Positions 6,134-12,608 of a stretch of 18,927 nt of DNA are shown piece by piece. The translations under genes and the position numbers were made by a program. The notes under the pieces were generated by a model. It was not told where the DNA came from and made no database searches. It saw nothing but the letters and a program-made list of their open reading frames with translations. Source of the DNA: an uncultured Muribaculaceae bacterium (GTDB lineage: Bacteria > Bacteroidota > Bacteroidia > Bacteroidales > Muribaculaceae); the NCBI GenBank assembly GCA_934590135.1, contig CAKTOT010000038.1, positions 1-18,927 of the forward strand, written 5' to 3'. Numbering within the stretch: position 1 is the stretch's first letter; each line of letters starts with the position of its first letter.

Positions 6134-7795
6134 TTAGGGTAGGGCCAGGATGAGTGCCTGGGCGACGACAACGCGCAGGAACATTGTCAGAGGATAGACA
6201 GTGGAGTAGGCTACGGCCGGTTGGTCGTTACCGGTGGTATTGGTGGCGTATGCCAGTGCCGGGGGGTCGGTGCATCCGCCGCTGAACATACCCATAATAC
6301 TTAAGTAGTTGATATGGTATCGGGCGCGAGCAATAGCGCCAACGATTATCAGCGGCACTACGGTGATTACGAAACCCCAGATAACCCACCACATACCGGT
6401 GTAGTTGAATACCGTTTCGACAAATCCTTTGCCGGCCGAGATGCCTACGGATGCGAGGAAGAGGCAGATGCCGAGTTCGCGCAGCAGTAGCGATGCCGAG
6501 GATGAGGTATAGGTGACTAATTTGGCTTTGTATCCGAAGCGGCTGAGCAGTATGGCCACTACAAGCGGTCCTCCGGCAAGTCCGAGTTTCATACCGAAGC
6601 CAATGTCGATGCTTCCGAGAATAATGCCGAGAATGATGCCCACGAATATAGTAATGAGGTTGGGCTGATTGAGACGCTTCATCGAATTACCCAATCGGGA
6701 AGCCAGATGCTCGATGTCTTGTAAGTCGCCTACAACGGTGATGCGGTCGCCCATTTGGAGGCGCAGGTTGGCCGTGGCCAGCAGGTCTACGCCGGCGCGG
6801 TTGACGCGAGTGCAGTTAAGGCGATAGCCGTTATGCAGTCGCAGGCTGCCAAGGGCCACGCCGTTGAATTCGCTTTTGGTGATAACTATACGACGCGAGA
6901 ATACCGGGGTCTGAGTCGCTTCCCAGTCCATATCTACTTCGTGGCCGAGTACGGCGCGGAAGCACTCGACGTCTTGCGCCGAGCATACGATGAGCAGTAT
7001 GTCTCCGCAGTGTATCTGTGTGGAGGATACGGGAATTACTACTTTGCCTTCGGCGTTCATCAGTCGCGATACCACGAAGTTGGCCGAAATGATATTGTGC
7101 AGTTGCATCAATGTCTGTCCTTCGACAAGGGCATTGGTGACTTTTAGCGTCAGGATGTATGGCTTGAGCTGTGAGTTGCGCTCGTCTTCTTCGATGATTT
7201 GTACTTCCTTGTCCACCTTGATGCGGAATACACTGCGTATGACCAGCATCGCGGCAATGATGCCTACAACGCCCAAGGGATAAGCGGCGGCATATCCTTG
7301 GGCCATGGTGTTGACCTGTGCACCGTCGCCGGTGAGCTCGGAAATGGTCTGCTGGGCGGCGGCAAGTCCCGGAGTATTGGTCACGGCACCGCTCATGATG
7401 CCTACCAATGCGGCCTTGTCGTTTACGTTGCCTAAGAAGTATATGCCTATGACTATAGCAACGCTAATGCCTATGGAGAGTACGGCAAGGCCGTTGAGGC
7501 GCATACCGCCTTTTTTGAACGATGAGAAAAAGCCCGGACCGACTTGCAGTCCTATGGAGAAGATGAATAGGATCAGACCGAATTCGCGGATGAATTTGAG
7601 AATGTTTTCGTCAACGCTGTATCCGAACGATCCCATGACGATGCCTACAAACAGCACGAAAGTCACGCCCAGCGATATACCGAACAATTTGCGCTTGCCC
7701 AGGTATATGCCAACGGCGATGACAAAAGAGTAAAGCATCAATGTAGATGCTATACTATTGCTGCCCGGCGAAAAAAGCTCCTTGAAAAAATCCAT
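6134..7795 (-). CDS. AspT/YidE-family (AAE) putative transporter with two RCK_C domains
   Basis: A 553-residue inner-membrane protein with the architecture of the aspartate:alanine exchanger family: about five to six N-terminal membrane helices, a cytoplasmic centre with two TrkA-C/RCK_C domains (about residues 205-290 and 295-375), then five to six further helices. The two membrane halves are internal repeats, each with its own signature: GIMSGAVTNTPGLAAAQ and MGMFSGGCTDPPALAYA, and LFIFSIGLQVGPGF paired with LFLASVGISAGKGF. Such proteins exchange small organic acids or amino acids; AspT swaps aspartate and alanine, but most Bacteroidota members are uncharacterised, so the substrate is unknown. 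RCK_C domains suggest gating by a cytosolic ligand. It is probably monocistronic, with two candidate -7 boxes upstream (7835-7842, 7886-7893) and a shared terminator downstream. Confidence 0.87.
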   Translation of the reverse strand: MDFFKELFSPGSNSIASTLMLYSFVIAVGIYLGKRKLFGISLGVTFVLFVGIVMGSFGYSVDENILKFIREFGLILFIFSIGLQVGPGFFSSFKKGGMRLNGLAVLSIGISVAIVIGIYFLGNVNDKAALVGIMSGAVTNTPGLAAAQQTISELTGDGAQVNTMAQGYAAAYPLGVVGIIAAMLVIRSVFRIKVDKEVQIIEEDERNSQLKPYILTLKVTNALVEGQTLMQLHNIISANFVVSRLMNAEGKVVIPVSSTQIHCGDILLIVCSAQDVECFRAVLGHEVDMDWEATQTPVFSRRIVITKSEFNGVALGSLRLHNGYRLNCTRVNRAGVDLLATANLRLQMGDRITVVGDLQDIEHLASRLGNSMKRLNQPNLITIFVGIILGIILGSIDIGFGMKLGLAGGPLVVAILLSRFGYKAKLVTYTSSSASLLLRELGICLFLASVGISAGKGFVETVFNYTGMWWVIWGFVITVVPLIIVGAIARARYHINYLSIMGMFSGGCTDPPALAYATNTTGNDQPAVAYSTVYPLTMFLRVVVAQALILALP

Positions 7796-7834
7796 ATTAA
7801 ATATTGTGTATTGTTGCTATTGCAAAACCGACTG

Positions 7835-7842
7835 CAAAGGTA
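7835..7842 (-). promoter_or_regulatory. -7 promoter element of the transporter gene (proximal)
   Basis: TACCTTTG followed by CAG on the minus strand, identical in this core to the methyltransferase -7 box. The leader would be about 30 nt. No TTTG at the standard upstream distance. Confidence 0.6.
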
Positions 7843-7885
7843 CGACTAATTATTATAAGGACATCGTCTCTGACGTAAGAAAATG

Positions 7886-7893
7886 CAAAATTA
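7886..7893 (-). promoter_or_regulatory. Possible second (distal) -7 element of the transporter gene
   Basis: TAATTTTG followed by CAT on the minus strand, a full -7 match 44 bp further from the gene than the proximal box. No matching -33 box. It may be an alternative start or chance in AT-rich DNA. The 407-nt gap 7796-8202 otherwise holds the divergent korA promoter and folded leader. Confidence 0.35.
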
Positions 7894-7964
7894 AGCGGCG
7901 AATAGTCCGATGAGCCGAGTGTATGTCGGCATATTTCGGAATTAAACGTATAAAAATTTTGGGA

Positions 7965-7997
7965 GTTGGTTTTGCCGAGAAAAGTTTGTACCTTTGT
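7965..7997 (+). promoter_or_regulatory. Promoter of korAB
   Basis: TACCTTTG (7990-7997) is a full -7 match; TTGG at 7965-7968 with 21 bp spacing is the best -33 candidate. Predicted start of transcription is about 8001-8005, giving a leader of about 200 nt that begins exactly at the outer stem described next. Confidence 0.6.
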
Positions 7998-8000
7998 GGC

Positions 8001-8074
8001 GTCTAAAGAAGGCACTTGAGCGTGCCTTCGGATGACAAAACGACGGCGAGACGGTGTGATGCGAAGCTTAGACG
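8001..8074 (+). promoter_or_regulatory. Structured 5' leader of korAB
   Basis: CGTCTAA (8001-8007) pairs perfectly with TTAGACG (8068-8074) and encloses an 8-bp perfect hairpin, GAAGGCAC (8009-8016) with GTGCCTTC (8023-8030), loop TTGAGC. The remaining enclosed segment (8031-8067) could form a weaker second arm, making a three-way junction. The fold starts at the predicted transcription start and lies about 130 nt upstream of the korA ATG. I recognise no known riboswitch class in it. Confidence 0.45.
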
Positions 8075-8202
8075 TGGACTTTTGCTTGCAGAATGCTTGT
8101 TTCGACGACACAAACAGACAATAATCCAACTATACAACCTCATTTCCACACACTTTGAAACTATAATAACGATATAGTCCAAAGAGTAAGTATTACAACC
8201 CC

Positions 8203-10059
8203 ATGTTAGACAAAACCAACGTCAAAGTCCTCGACAAGGTCGTCGTGCGTTTTTCCGGCGACAGTGGCGACGGCATGCAGCTTGCCGGCAACATCTTTAC
8301 AAATGTATCCGCCGGCGTCGGCAACGAGGTGTCCACCTTCCCGGACTATCCGGCCGAAGTACGCGCGCCGCAAGGCTCGCTTAGCGGCGTATCCGGCTTT
8401 CAAGTGTCGGTAGGCCGCGGAGTTCACACCCCCGGTGACCGGTGCGATGTGCTGCTGGCCATGAACCCGGCAGCGTTGAAACAGAATGTGCGCTTCCTCA
8501 AGAGCGGCGGCATCATTATCGTCGATAGCGACAGCTTCGGCGAGGCGGATCTTCGTAAGGCACTTTTTGCCACCAATGATCCGTATGCCGAATTGGGCAT
8601 TGATCCGGCTCAGGTGCTCGAAGTACCGGTAACTACGATGACTCGCGCCGCTCTGGCTGATAGTGGTATGGATAATAAGTCTATACTCAAATGCCGCAAT
8701 ATCTTCGCCTTAGGCGTTGTGTGCTGGCTCTTCGACCGTCCTATAGAGGCTGCCTGCCACTATATTTCCAAGAAATTTGCCAAGAAACCGGCTATAGCCA
8801 AGGCCAACTGCGCCGTGGTACAAGCCGGCTATGACTTCGGCCATAATACACACGCCTCGATGTCTACATATCGCATCGAGACCGAAGACCCGCGTCCGGG
8901 CGTATATACCGATATCAACGGTAATACCGCCACCGCATGGGGCTTGATTATGGCCTCCGAAAAGTCGGGTCGTCCGCTGTTCCTCGGTTCGTATCCCATC
9001 ACTCCTGCTACAGATATTTTGCACGAATTGGCCAAGCGTAAGGACCTCGGTGTCAAGGCTTGCCAAATGGAAGATGAAATAGCCGGCGTCTGCTCGGCTA
9101 TAGGAGCATCTTTTGCCGGTAATCTGGCTGTGACCTCCACTTCCGGCCCCGGTTTGGCACTCAAGAGCGAGGGTATAGGTCTTGCAGTTATTGCCGAGCT
9201 GCCGCTGGTGGTTATTGACGTGCAACGCGGCGGACCTTCCACGGGCCTTCCCACCAAGACCGAACAAACCGACTTGATGCAAGCTCTGTACGGCCGTAAC
9301 GGCGAGTCGCCCATAGTGGTTCTCTCCGCCGCTTCGCCTACAGACTGCTTCACTATGGCTTTCGAAGCATGCCGTATCGCCATCGAGCATATGACCCCGG
9401 TTATCCTGCTCACGGACGCATTCATTGCCAATGGCTCGAGCGCGTGGCGCATACCCGAGGCCGATGAGTATCCCGAAATACGTCCTAACTTCGTACCCGA
9501 GCACCTTCGCAACAGCTCGTGGCGTCCATACCTGCGCGACCCCGAGACATTGGTGCGCTACTGGGCCATCCCCGGTACCGAAGGTTTGCAACACCGTCTG
9601 GGCGGCCTCGAAAAAGATGCAAATACTTCCGCAATCTCCACCGACCCGGTCAACCACGAGAAGATGGTGATGCTACGTCGTCAGAAAATCGCCAATATCG
9701 CCAAAGATATACCGGAGGTCAATGTCTACGGCGAAGGCAAGGCCGACACCCTGCTTGTAGGCTGGGGCGGCACTTACGGACATCTACGTACCGCTGCCGA
9801 GGAGCTTACCAAGCAAGGCACTCCCGTGGACTTTGCCCACTTCCGCTACATCAACCCGCTGCCCTCCAATACCGCCGAGGTGCTGCGTCACTACCGTCGC
9901 GTGATTGTGGCCGAACTCAATACCGGAATGTTTGCAGACTACCTGCAGGCCAAGTTCCCCGATGTACTCATCGAGCGCATCAACAAGATTCAGGGTCAAC
10001 CATTCCTTGTCAGCGAAATCATAGACGGTGTTCGCCTCAACCTCTCCAAAGAAAAATAA
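8203..10059 (+). CDS. korA: 2-oxoglutarate:ferredoxin oxidoreductase, fused gamma/alpha subunit
   Basis: A 618-residue cytoplasmic subunit. Residues about 10-185 are the gamma domain (VVVRFSGDSGDGMQLAGNIF, then FPDYPAEVRAPQGSLSGVSGFQV). Residues about 225-600 are the alpha pyrimidine-binding domain, with LGSYPITPATDILHELA, TSTSGPGLALKSEGIGLA, and the RGGPSTGLPTKTEQTDL motif typical of KorA. With KorB it interconverts 2-oxoglutarate plus CoA and succinyl-CoA plus CO2 with reduced ferredoxin, either oxidatively or in the reductive TCA branch. KorA of this gamma-alpha fused form is common in Bacteroidota. korB starts 29 nt downstream, clearly the same operon. Substrate (2-oxoglutarate rather than another 2-oxoacid) is by family resemblance. 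The start ATG is in an A-rich context, with TTTCAAAG-like sequence but no Shine-Dalgarno. Confidence 0.9.
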   Translation: MLDKTNVKVLDKVVVRFSGDSGDGMQLAGNIFTNVSAGVGNEVSTFPDYPAEVRAPQGSLSGVSGFQVSVGRGVHTPGDRCDVLLAMNPAALKQNVRFLKSGGIIIVDSDSFGEADLRKALFATNDPYAELGIDPAQVLEVPVTTMTRAALADSGMDNKSILKCRNIFALGVVCWLFDRPIEAACHYISKKFAKKPAIAKANCAVVQAGYDFGHNTHASMSTYRIETEDPRPGVYTDINGNTATAWGLIMASEKSGRPLFLGSYPITPATDILHELAKRKDLGVKACQMEDEIAGVCSAIGASFAGNLAVTSTSGPGLALKSEGIGLAVIAELPLVVIDVQRGGPSTGLPTKTEQTDLMQALYGRNGESPIVVLSAASPTDCFTMAFEACRIAIEHMTPVILLTDAFIANGSSAWRIPEADEYPEIRPNFVPEHLRNSSWRPYLRDPETLVRYWAIPGTEGLQHRLGGLEKDANTSAISTDPVNHEKMVMLRRQKIANIAKDIPEVNVYGEGKADTLLVGWGGTYGHLRTAAEELTKQGTPVDFAHFRYINPLPSNTAEVLRHYRRVIVAELNTGMFADYLQAKFPDVLIERINKIQGQPFLVSEIIDGVRLNLSKEK

Positions 10060-10088
10060 GTCACACCAGCCACTAATCATAATAGACA

Positions 10089-11120
10089 ATGCAAACACAA
10101 GAGAATACCCCGGCATATACACCCGCGGACTTCAAAAGTGACCAGGCCGTGCGCTGGTGTCCCGGCTGCGGCGACCACGCCATCCTCAACACCCTGCACA
10201 AGGCCATGGCCGAAATCGGCGTGCCGCCTTATCGCACCGCCGTCATTTCCGGCATTGGATGCTCGTCCCGTCTGCCCTATTACATGAACACCTACGGCTT
10301 CCATACCATCCACGGACGTGCCGCAGCCATAGCTACAGGCTTTAAGGTTGCCAATCCCGAGATGACCGTATGGCAGATTTCGGGTGACGGCGATGGCCTC
10401 GCCATCGGCGGCAACCACTTCATCCACGCCGTACGCCGCAATATAGATATCAATATCGTACTGTTCAACAACAAGATATACGGTCTGACCAAGGGCCAGT
10501 ACTCGCCCACGAGTGCCCGTGGCTTCGTGTCCAAATCATCGCCTTACGGCACGACAGAGGACCCGTTTATCCCGGCCGAACTGGTGTTTGGCGCTCGCGG
10601 CACATTCTTCGCCCGCAGCATTGATGTTGAGCTTAAGACGTCTCAGGAGGTAATGGTGGCCGCAGCACGCCACAAAGGCACTTCCGTAGTTGAGATTCTG
10701 CAAAACTGCGTAATCTTCAATAACGGCATCCACAACGCCATCACCGACCGCGCCGTGCGCGCTGACCGCACCATCCACCTGGTACACGGCCAGAAGATGG
10801 TCTTCGGCGCCAACGGCGACAAGGGCCTCGTACGCGACGGCTTCCTGCTCAAGGCAGTCACCATAGGCCAGGACGGCTACACTATGGACGATGTATTGGT
10901 ACATGACGCCCACACCCCCTCCAACTTCCTGCACCAGCAGCTGGCCATGATGGACGGCATGACACTGCCTCTGGCCGTCGGCGTCATCCGCGATGTCGAA
11001 AGCCCCAGCTACGAAACAGCTGTCAGTCAGCAGGTAGATGAGGTGAAGGCCGCACACGGCTTTACCTGCCTGCGTGATATGATCCTCGCCGGCGACACCT
11101 GGGAAGTCCCAGCTAAGTAA
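10089..11120 (+). CDS. korB: 2-oxoglutarate:ferredoxin oxidoreductase, beta subunit
   Basis: A 343-residue thiamine-diphosphate-binding subunit, the partner of KorA. The N-terminal WCPGCGDHAIL motif and the GIGCSSR segment provide conserved cysteines; GDGDGLAIGGNHFIHAVRR followed by FNNKIYGLTKGQYSPTS is the ThDP-Mg binding motif (GDG-x-NN). The complex transfers electrons from the 2-oxoacid to ferredoxin. Length is usual for the family (about 335-345). It is the last gene of the korAB operon; I see no strong terminator before the RNA gene that follows, only a 5-bp hairpin (TGCGC/GCGCA, 11188-11201) without a T-run, so some read-through is conceivable. Confidence 0.92.
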   Translation: MQTQENTPAYTPADFKSDQAVRWCPGCGDHAILNTLHKAMAEIGVPPYRTAVISGIGCSSRLPYYMNTYGFHTIHGRAAAIATGFKVANPEMTVWQISGDGDGLAIGGNHFIHAVRRNIDINIVLFNNKIYGLTKGQYSPTSARGFVSKSSPYGTTEDPFIPAELVFGARGTFFARSIDVELKTSQEVMVAAARHKGTSVVEILQNCVIFNNGIHNAITDRAVRADRTIHLVHGQKMVFGANGDKGLVRDGFLLKAVTIGQDGYTMDDVLVHDAHTPSNFLHQQLAMMDGMTLPLAVGVIRDVESPSYETAVSQQVDEVKAAHGFTCLRDMILAGDTWEVPAK

Positions 11121-11207
11121 AAATATGTCATACGAAAACAATGACTATAATAACGAATAAATTCAAAATGCCTATGGTATAAACCACTGCGCGTTTGCGC
11201 ACTATAA

Positions 11208-11215
11208 GACATTTG
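11208..11215 (+). promoter_or_regulatory. Possible -7 element of the structured RNA gene
   Basis: GACATTTG matches TAnnTTTG at 5 of 6 fixed positions and lies just upstream of the predicted 5' end of the RNA. No TTTG at standard spacing; the nearest (11194-11197) is only 10 bp away. Confidence 0.35.
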
Positions 11216-11216
11216 G

Positions 11217-11386
11217 AAAAGCGTTTAGCTTTATTCTTTCATCCCGAAAGTTTGGCGACTTAAGATATGATAGAGAATAATGCGAAATGCTCGTGTATAA
11301 AAGCGCGAGCTTTGAACTGTTTTATCATATCAGGTTACGCCAAACACCTCGGGATGAGAACAGCGAAAGGTGTCGCGCTTTTTTGT
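11217..11386 (+). ncRNA. Rod-like structured RNA, possibly 6S-like
   Basis: Four stems are nested along one axis. (1) TTTCATCCCGA (11237-11247) with TCGGGATGAGA (11349-11359), 11 bp including one wobble. (2) GTTTGGCG (11250-11257) with CGCCAAAC (11338-11345), 8 bp. (3) GATATGATA (11264-11272) with TATCATATC (11323-11331), 9 bp, extendable by wobbles. (4) An apical hairpin GCTCGTGT (11289-11296) with GCGCGAGC (11303-11310). They are separated by small internal loops, including a 6x6 bubble. A short hairpin (GCGA/TCGC, 11363-11376) and six T (11379-11384) end the transcript. 5' AAAAGCG (11217-11223) can also pair with 3' CGCTTTT, closing the rod. A near-match -7 box (GACATTTG, 11208-11215) precedes it. 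The shape resembles 6S RNA, the RNA polymerase decoy, and I recall a 6S-like family called Bacteroidales-1; I cannot confirm membership. Confidence 0.62.
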
Positions 11387-11457
11387 GTGCAAACATCCCC
11401 GATGAATGACACTTGCGGAGTATGCGAAAAGCCTTAGTGAGTAGCCTACACACATAA

Positions 11458-11817
11458 ATGAAAATTATAATGAACTATAAACTAATTCTCTGCATATTAG
11501 CGTTTTCTCTAGGCCCAGTGTTCGCCGTGGAGGCATCAGCAACTGAAACGCAGATAGCGGCGTATTCGTCCGAACGACCCAATTTCGATGGGTTTAAATA
11601 TGTCAAGACGGTCAAGGCGTATACCTTTGAATATGGGACTGATAAGGTGTACATGACAATCTCGATAGATGTTTACCAAAATATAAAGACCGGAGAATAT
11701 ATTGTGTATTATAACGACCCCTATTTTGGCGCTATAGTCTATAAATCGGACAGACGGGGATATGCGTATAGGTGCAAGATAAGTGGTTTTGAGTACTACT
11801 TCAACATTCCAAGATAG
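11458..11817 (+). CDS. Small secreted protein of unknown function
   Basis: I do not recognise this family. The 119-residue product begins with a signal peptide: a basic start, a hydrophobic core LILCILAFSLG, and an FAVEASA-type region with signal peptidase I sites around residues 24-30. The mature part (about 90 residues) is rich in Tyr, Lys and beta-branched residues, with TVKAYTFEYG, VYMTISIDVYQNI, EYIVYYNDP and GFEYYFNIPR, suggesting an all-beta periplasmic or exported protein. There are no cysteines in the mature part apart from one in YRCKISG. A second in-frame ATG at 11470 would keep the signal peptide. Base composition is more AT-rich than neighbouring korB and acpP. It lies between the structured RNA and two 3' hairpins, with no clear promoter, so it might be transcribed by read-through. 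Confidence 0.5.
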   Translation: MKIIMNYKLILCILAFSLGPVFAVEASATETQIAAYSSERPNFDGFKYVKTVKAYTFEYGTDKVYMTISIDVYQNIKTGEYIVYYNDPYFGAIVYKSDRRGYAYRCKISGFEYYFNIPR

Positions 11818-11832
11818 AGTGGTGTAACGGAT

Positions 11833-11850
11833 GTTGTGCGGTTGCACGAC
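11833..11850 (+). other. Short stem-loop after the small secreted protein gene
   Basis: GTTGTGC (11833-11839) pairs with GCACGAC (11844-11850) around a GGTT tetraloop, 16 nt after the stop codon. It has no T-run. It may be part of the mRNA 3' end. Confidence 0.4.
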
Positions 11851-11872
11851 ATTCACAGCCCAAACTAATGCT

Positions 11873-11904
11873 TGCGCCGTGGCCGGATTTGTGGTCACGG
11901 CGCA
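11873..11904 (+). terminator. Probable terminator hairpin of the small secreted protein gene
   Basis: TGCGCCGTGGCC (11873-11884) pairs over 12 bp (one G-T) with GGTCACGGCGCA (11893-11904), loop of 8 nt, followed by TTGTGTTCTG. Strong stem, weak U-tract. The surrounding 305-nt gap (11818-12122) also holds the stem-loop at 11833 and the acpP control region at 12037-12080. Confidence 0.6.
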
Positions 11905-12036
11905 TTGTGTTCTGACGTTTTTTGCGAAGTGTTTTGTCCATTGGAGCAAATGCCTTGTTTGGGCGATAAGTGTGTTGTGGGGAAAAACGGTATTTCAGGG
12001 TGTTAGATGCGTCTTTTACATTTTTTCACAGTTTAT

Positions 12037-12058
12037 AATAGCGAAAAATTTCGCTATT
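12037..12058. promoter_or_regulatory. 22-bp palindrome at the acpP promoter
   Basis: AATAGCGAAA (12037-12046), centre AA, TTTCGCTATT (12049-12058): ten perfect base pairs each side. It covers the proposed -33 box TTTC (12049-12052). It could be an operator for a fatty-acid regulator, or an intrinsic terminator for upstream transcription, because TAGAATTTTTT follows. Confidence 0.5.
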
Positions 12059-12080
12059 TAGAATTTTTTGGTTTACTTTG
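12049..12080 (+). promoter_or_regulatory. Promoter of acpP
   Basis: TTTC (12049-12052), 20 bp, then TTACTTTG (12073-12080) followed by CAC: standard spacing, with one mismatch in each box. Transcription would start near 12087, giving a leader of about 35 nt. Confidence 0.55.
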
Positions 12081-12122
12081 CACCGCTAAAACAGAACATT
12101 ACTAATTAAACACTAAAAGATT

Positions 12123-12356
12123 ATGTCAGAAATCGCAGATCGCGTGAAGACCATCATCGTTGACAAGCTCGGCGTTGACGAAAGCCAAGTAACCCCCGCA
12201 GCAGCATTCACCACAGACCTGGGCGCAGACTCGCTCGACACCGTGGACCTCATCATGGAGTTTGAGAAAGAATTCGGTATCAAGATACCCGACGAGGAAG
12301 CCGAAAAGATCCAGACTGTAGGCGACGCTATCAAGTACATCGAAGCAGCTCAATAA
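12123..12356 (+). CDS. acpP: Acyl carrier protein
   Basis: A 77-residue acidic protein of usual ACP length. The phosphopantetheine attachment site is S37 in GADSLDTVDLIMEFE; helix I (MSEIADRVKTIIVDKLGV) and helix III (IPDEEAEKIQTVGDAIKYI) match canonical ACP. Loaded by holo-ACP synthase, it carries growing acyl chains for type II fatty-acid synthesis in the cytoplasm. fabF follows 252 nt downstream on the same strand, the usual Bacteroidota order, though the gap is long. Expression is probably strong and controlled by the promoter and palindrome at 12037-12080. The A-rich upstream sequence (ACACTAAAAGATT) is a typical Bacteroidota translation start region. Confidence 0.97.
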   Translation: MSEIADRVKTIIVDKLGVDESQVTPAAAFTTDLGADSLDTVDLIMEFEKEFGIKIPDEEAEKIQTVGDAIKYIEAAQ

Positions 12357-12403
12357 TAGCTGTAAGACGACGGTCACCACATTCGACACAAAAATAACCG
12401 CCT

Positions 12404-12442
12404 ATGTCGCCCCGGGTGCCCCACGACGTCCGGGGCGTACAT
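12404..12442 (+). terminator. GC-rich hairpin between acpP and fabF
   Basis: ATGTCGCCCCGG (12404-12415) pairs with CCGGGGCG (12430-12437) and, past a bulged T, with ACAT (12439-12442): 12 bp in all, loop of 14 nt. There is no T-run, so it may be an attenuator or a processing/stability element rather than a full stop. It would raise the acpP:fabF transcript ratio. Confidence 0.45.
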
Positions 12443-12445
12443 TTG
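12438..12445 (+). promoter_or_regulatory. Possible internal -7 element for fabF
   Basis: TACATTTG is a full -7 match directly after the hairpin, without a -33 box. If used, fabF would have its own transcript with a leader of about 155 nt containing two small hairpins: CCGAG (12536-12540) with CTCGG (12548-12552), and ACTTG with CAAGT shortly after. Confidence 0.3.
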
Positions 12446-12608
12446 GTAGGTAATCAAAGAACACACACAGCCTTGCGGACATCGCTATGAGCGACACGTT
12501 TCGGCAGGCGTCAGACAAAGCCACCGCGACTTTCCGAGGATAAATGCTCGGACTTGCGGCAAGTTTTGTCATATAAAGTCTAATCAGTACATATACGATA
12601 AATCTTTC

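Noticed and set aside
7797..8129. Open frame of 110 codons on the minus strand between the transporter and korA
   Set aside because: It covers both divergent promoters and the korA leader, has no recognisable protein character, and is composed of control DNA read as codons.
8710..9657. Long antisense frame within korA (315 codons)
   Set aside because: Mirror of the strong codon bias of korA; no domain features, and korA is certain. The same applies to the antisense frame within fabF (12738-13841).
11217..11386. SRP RNA, tmRNA or RNase P RNA as identity of the structured RNA
   Set aside because: It lacks the conserved SRP GGAA-loop domain, a tmRNA tag-peptide frame ending in LAA, and the RNase P core, and is too short for the last two.
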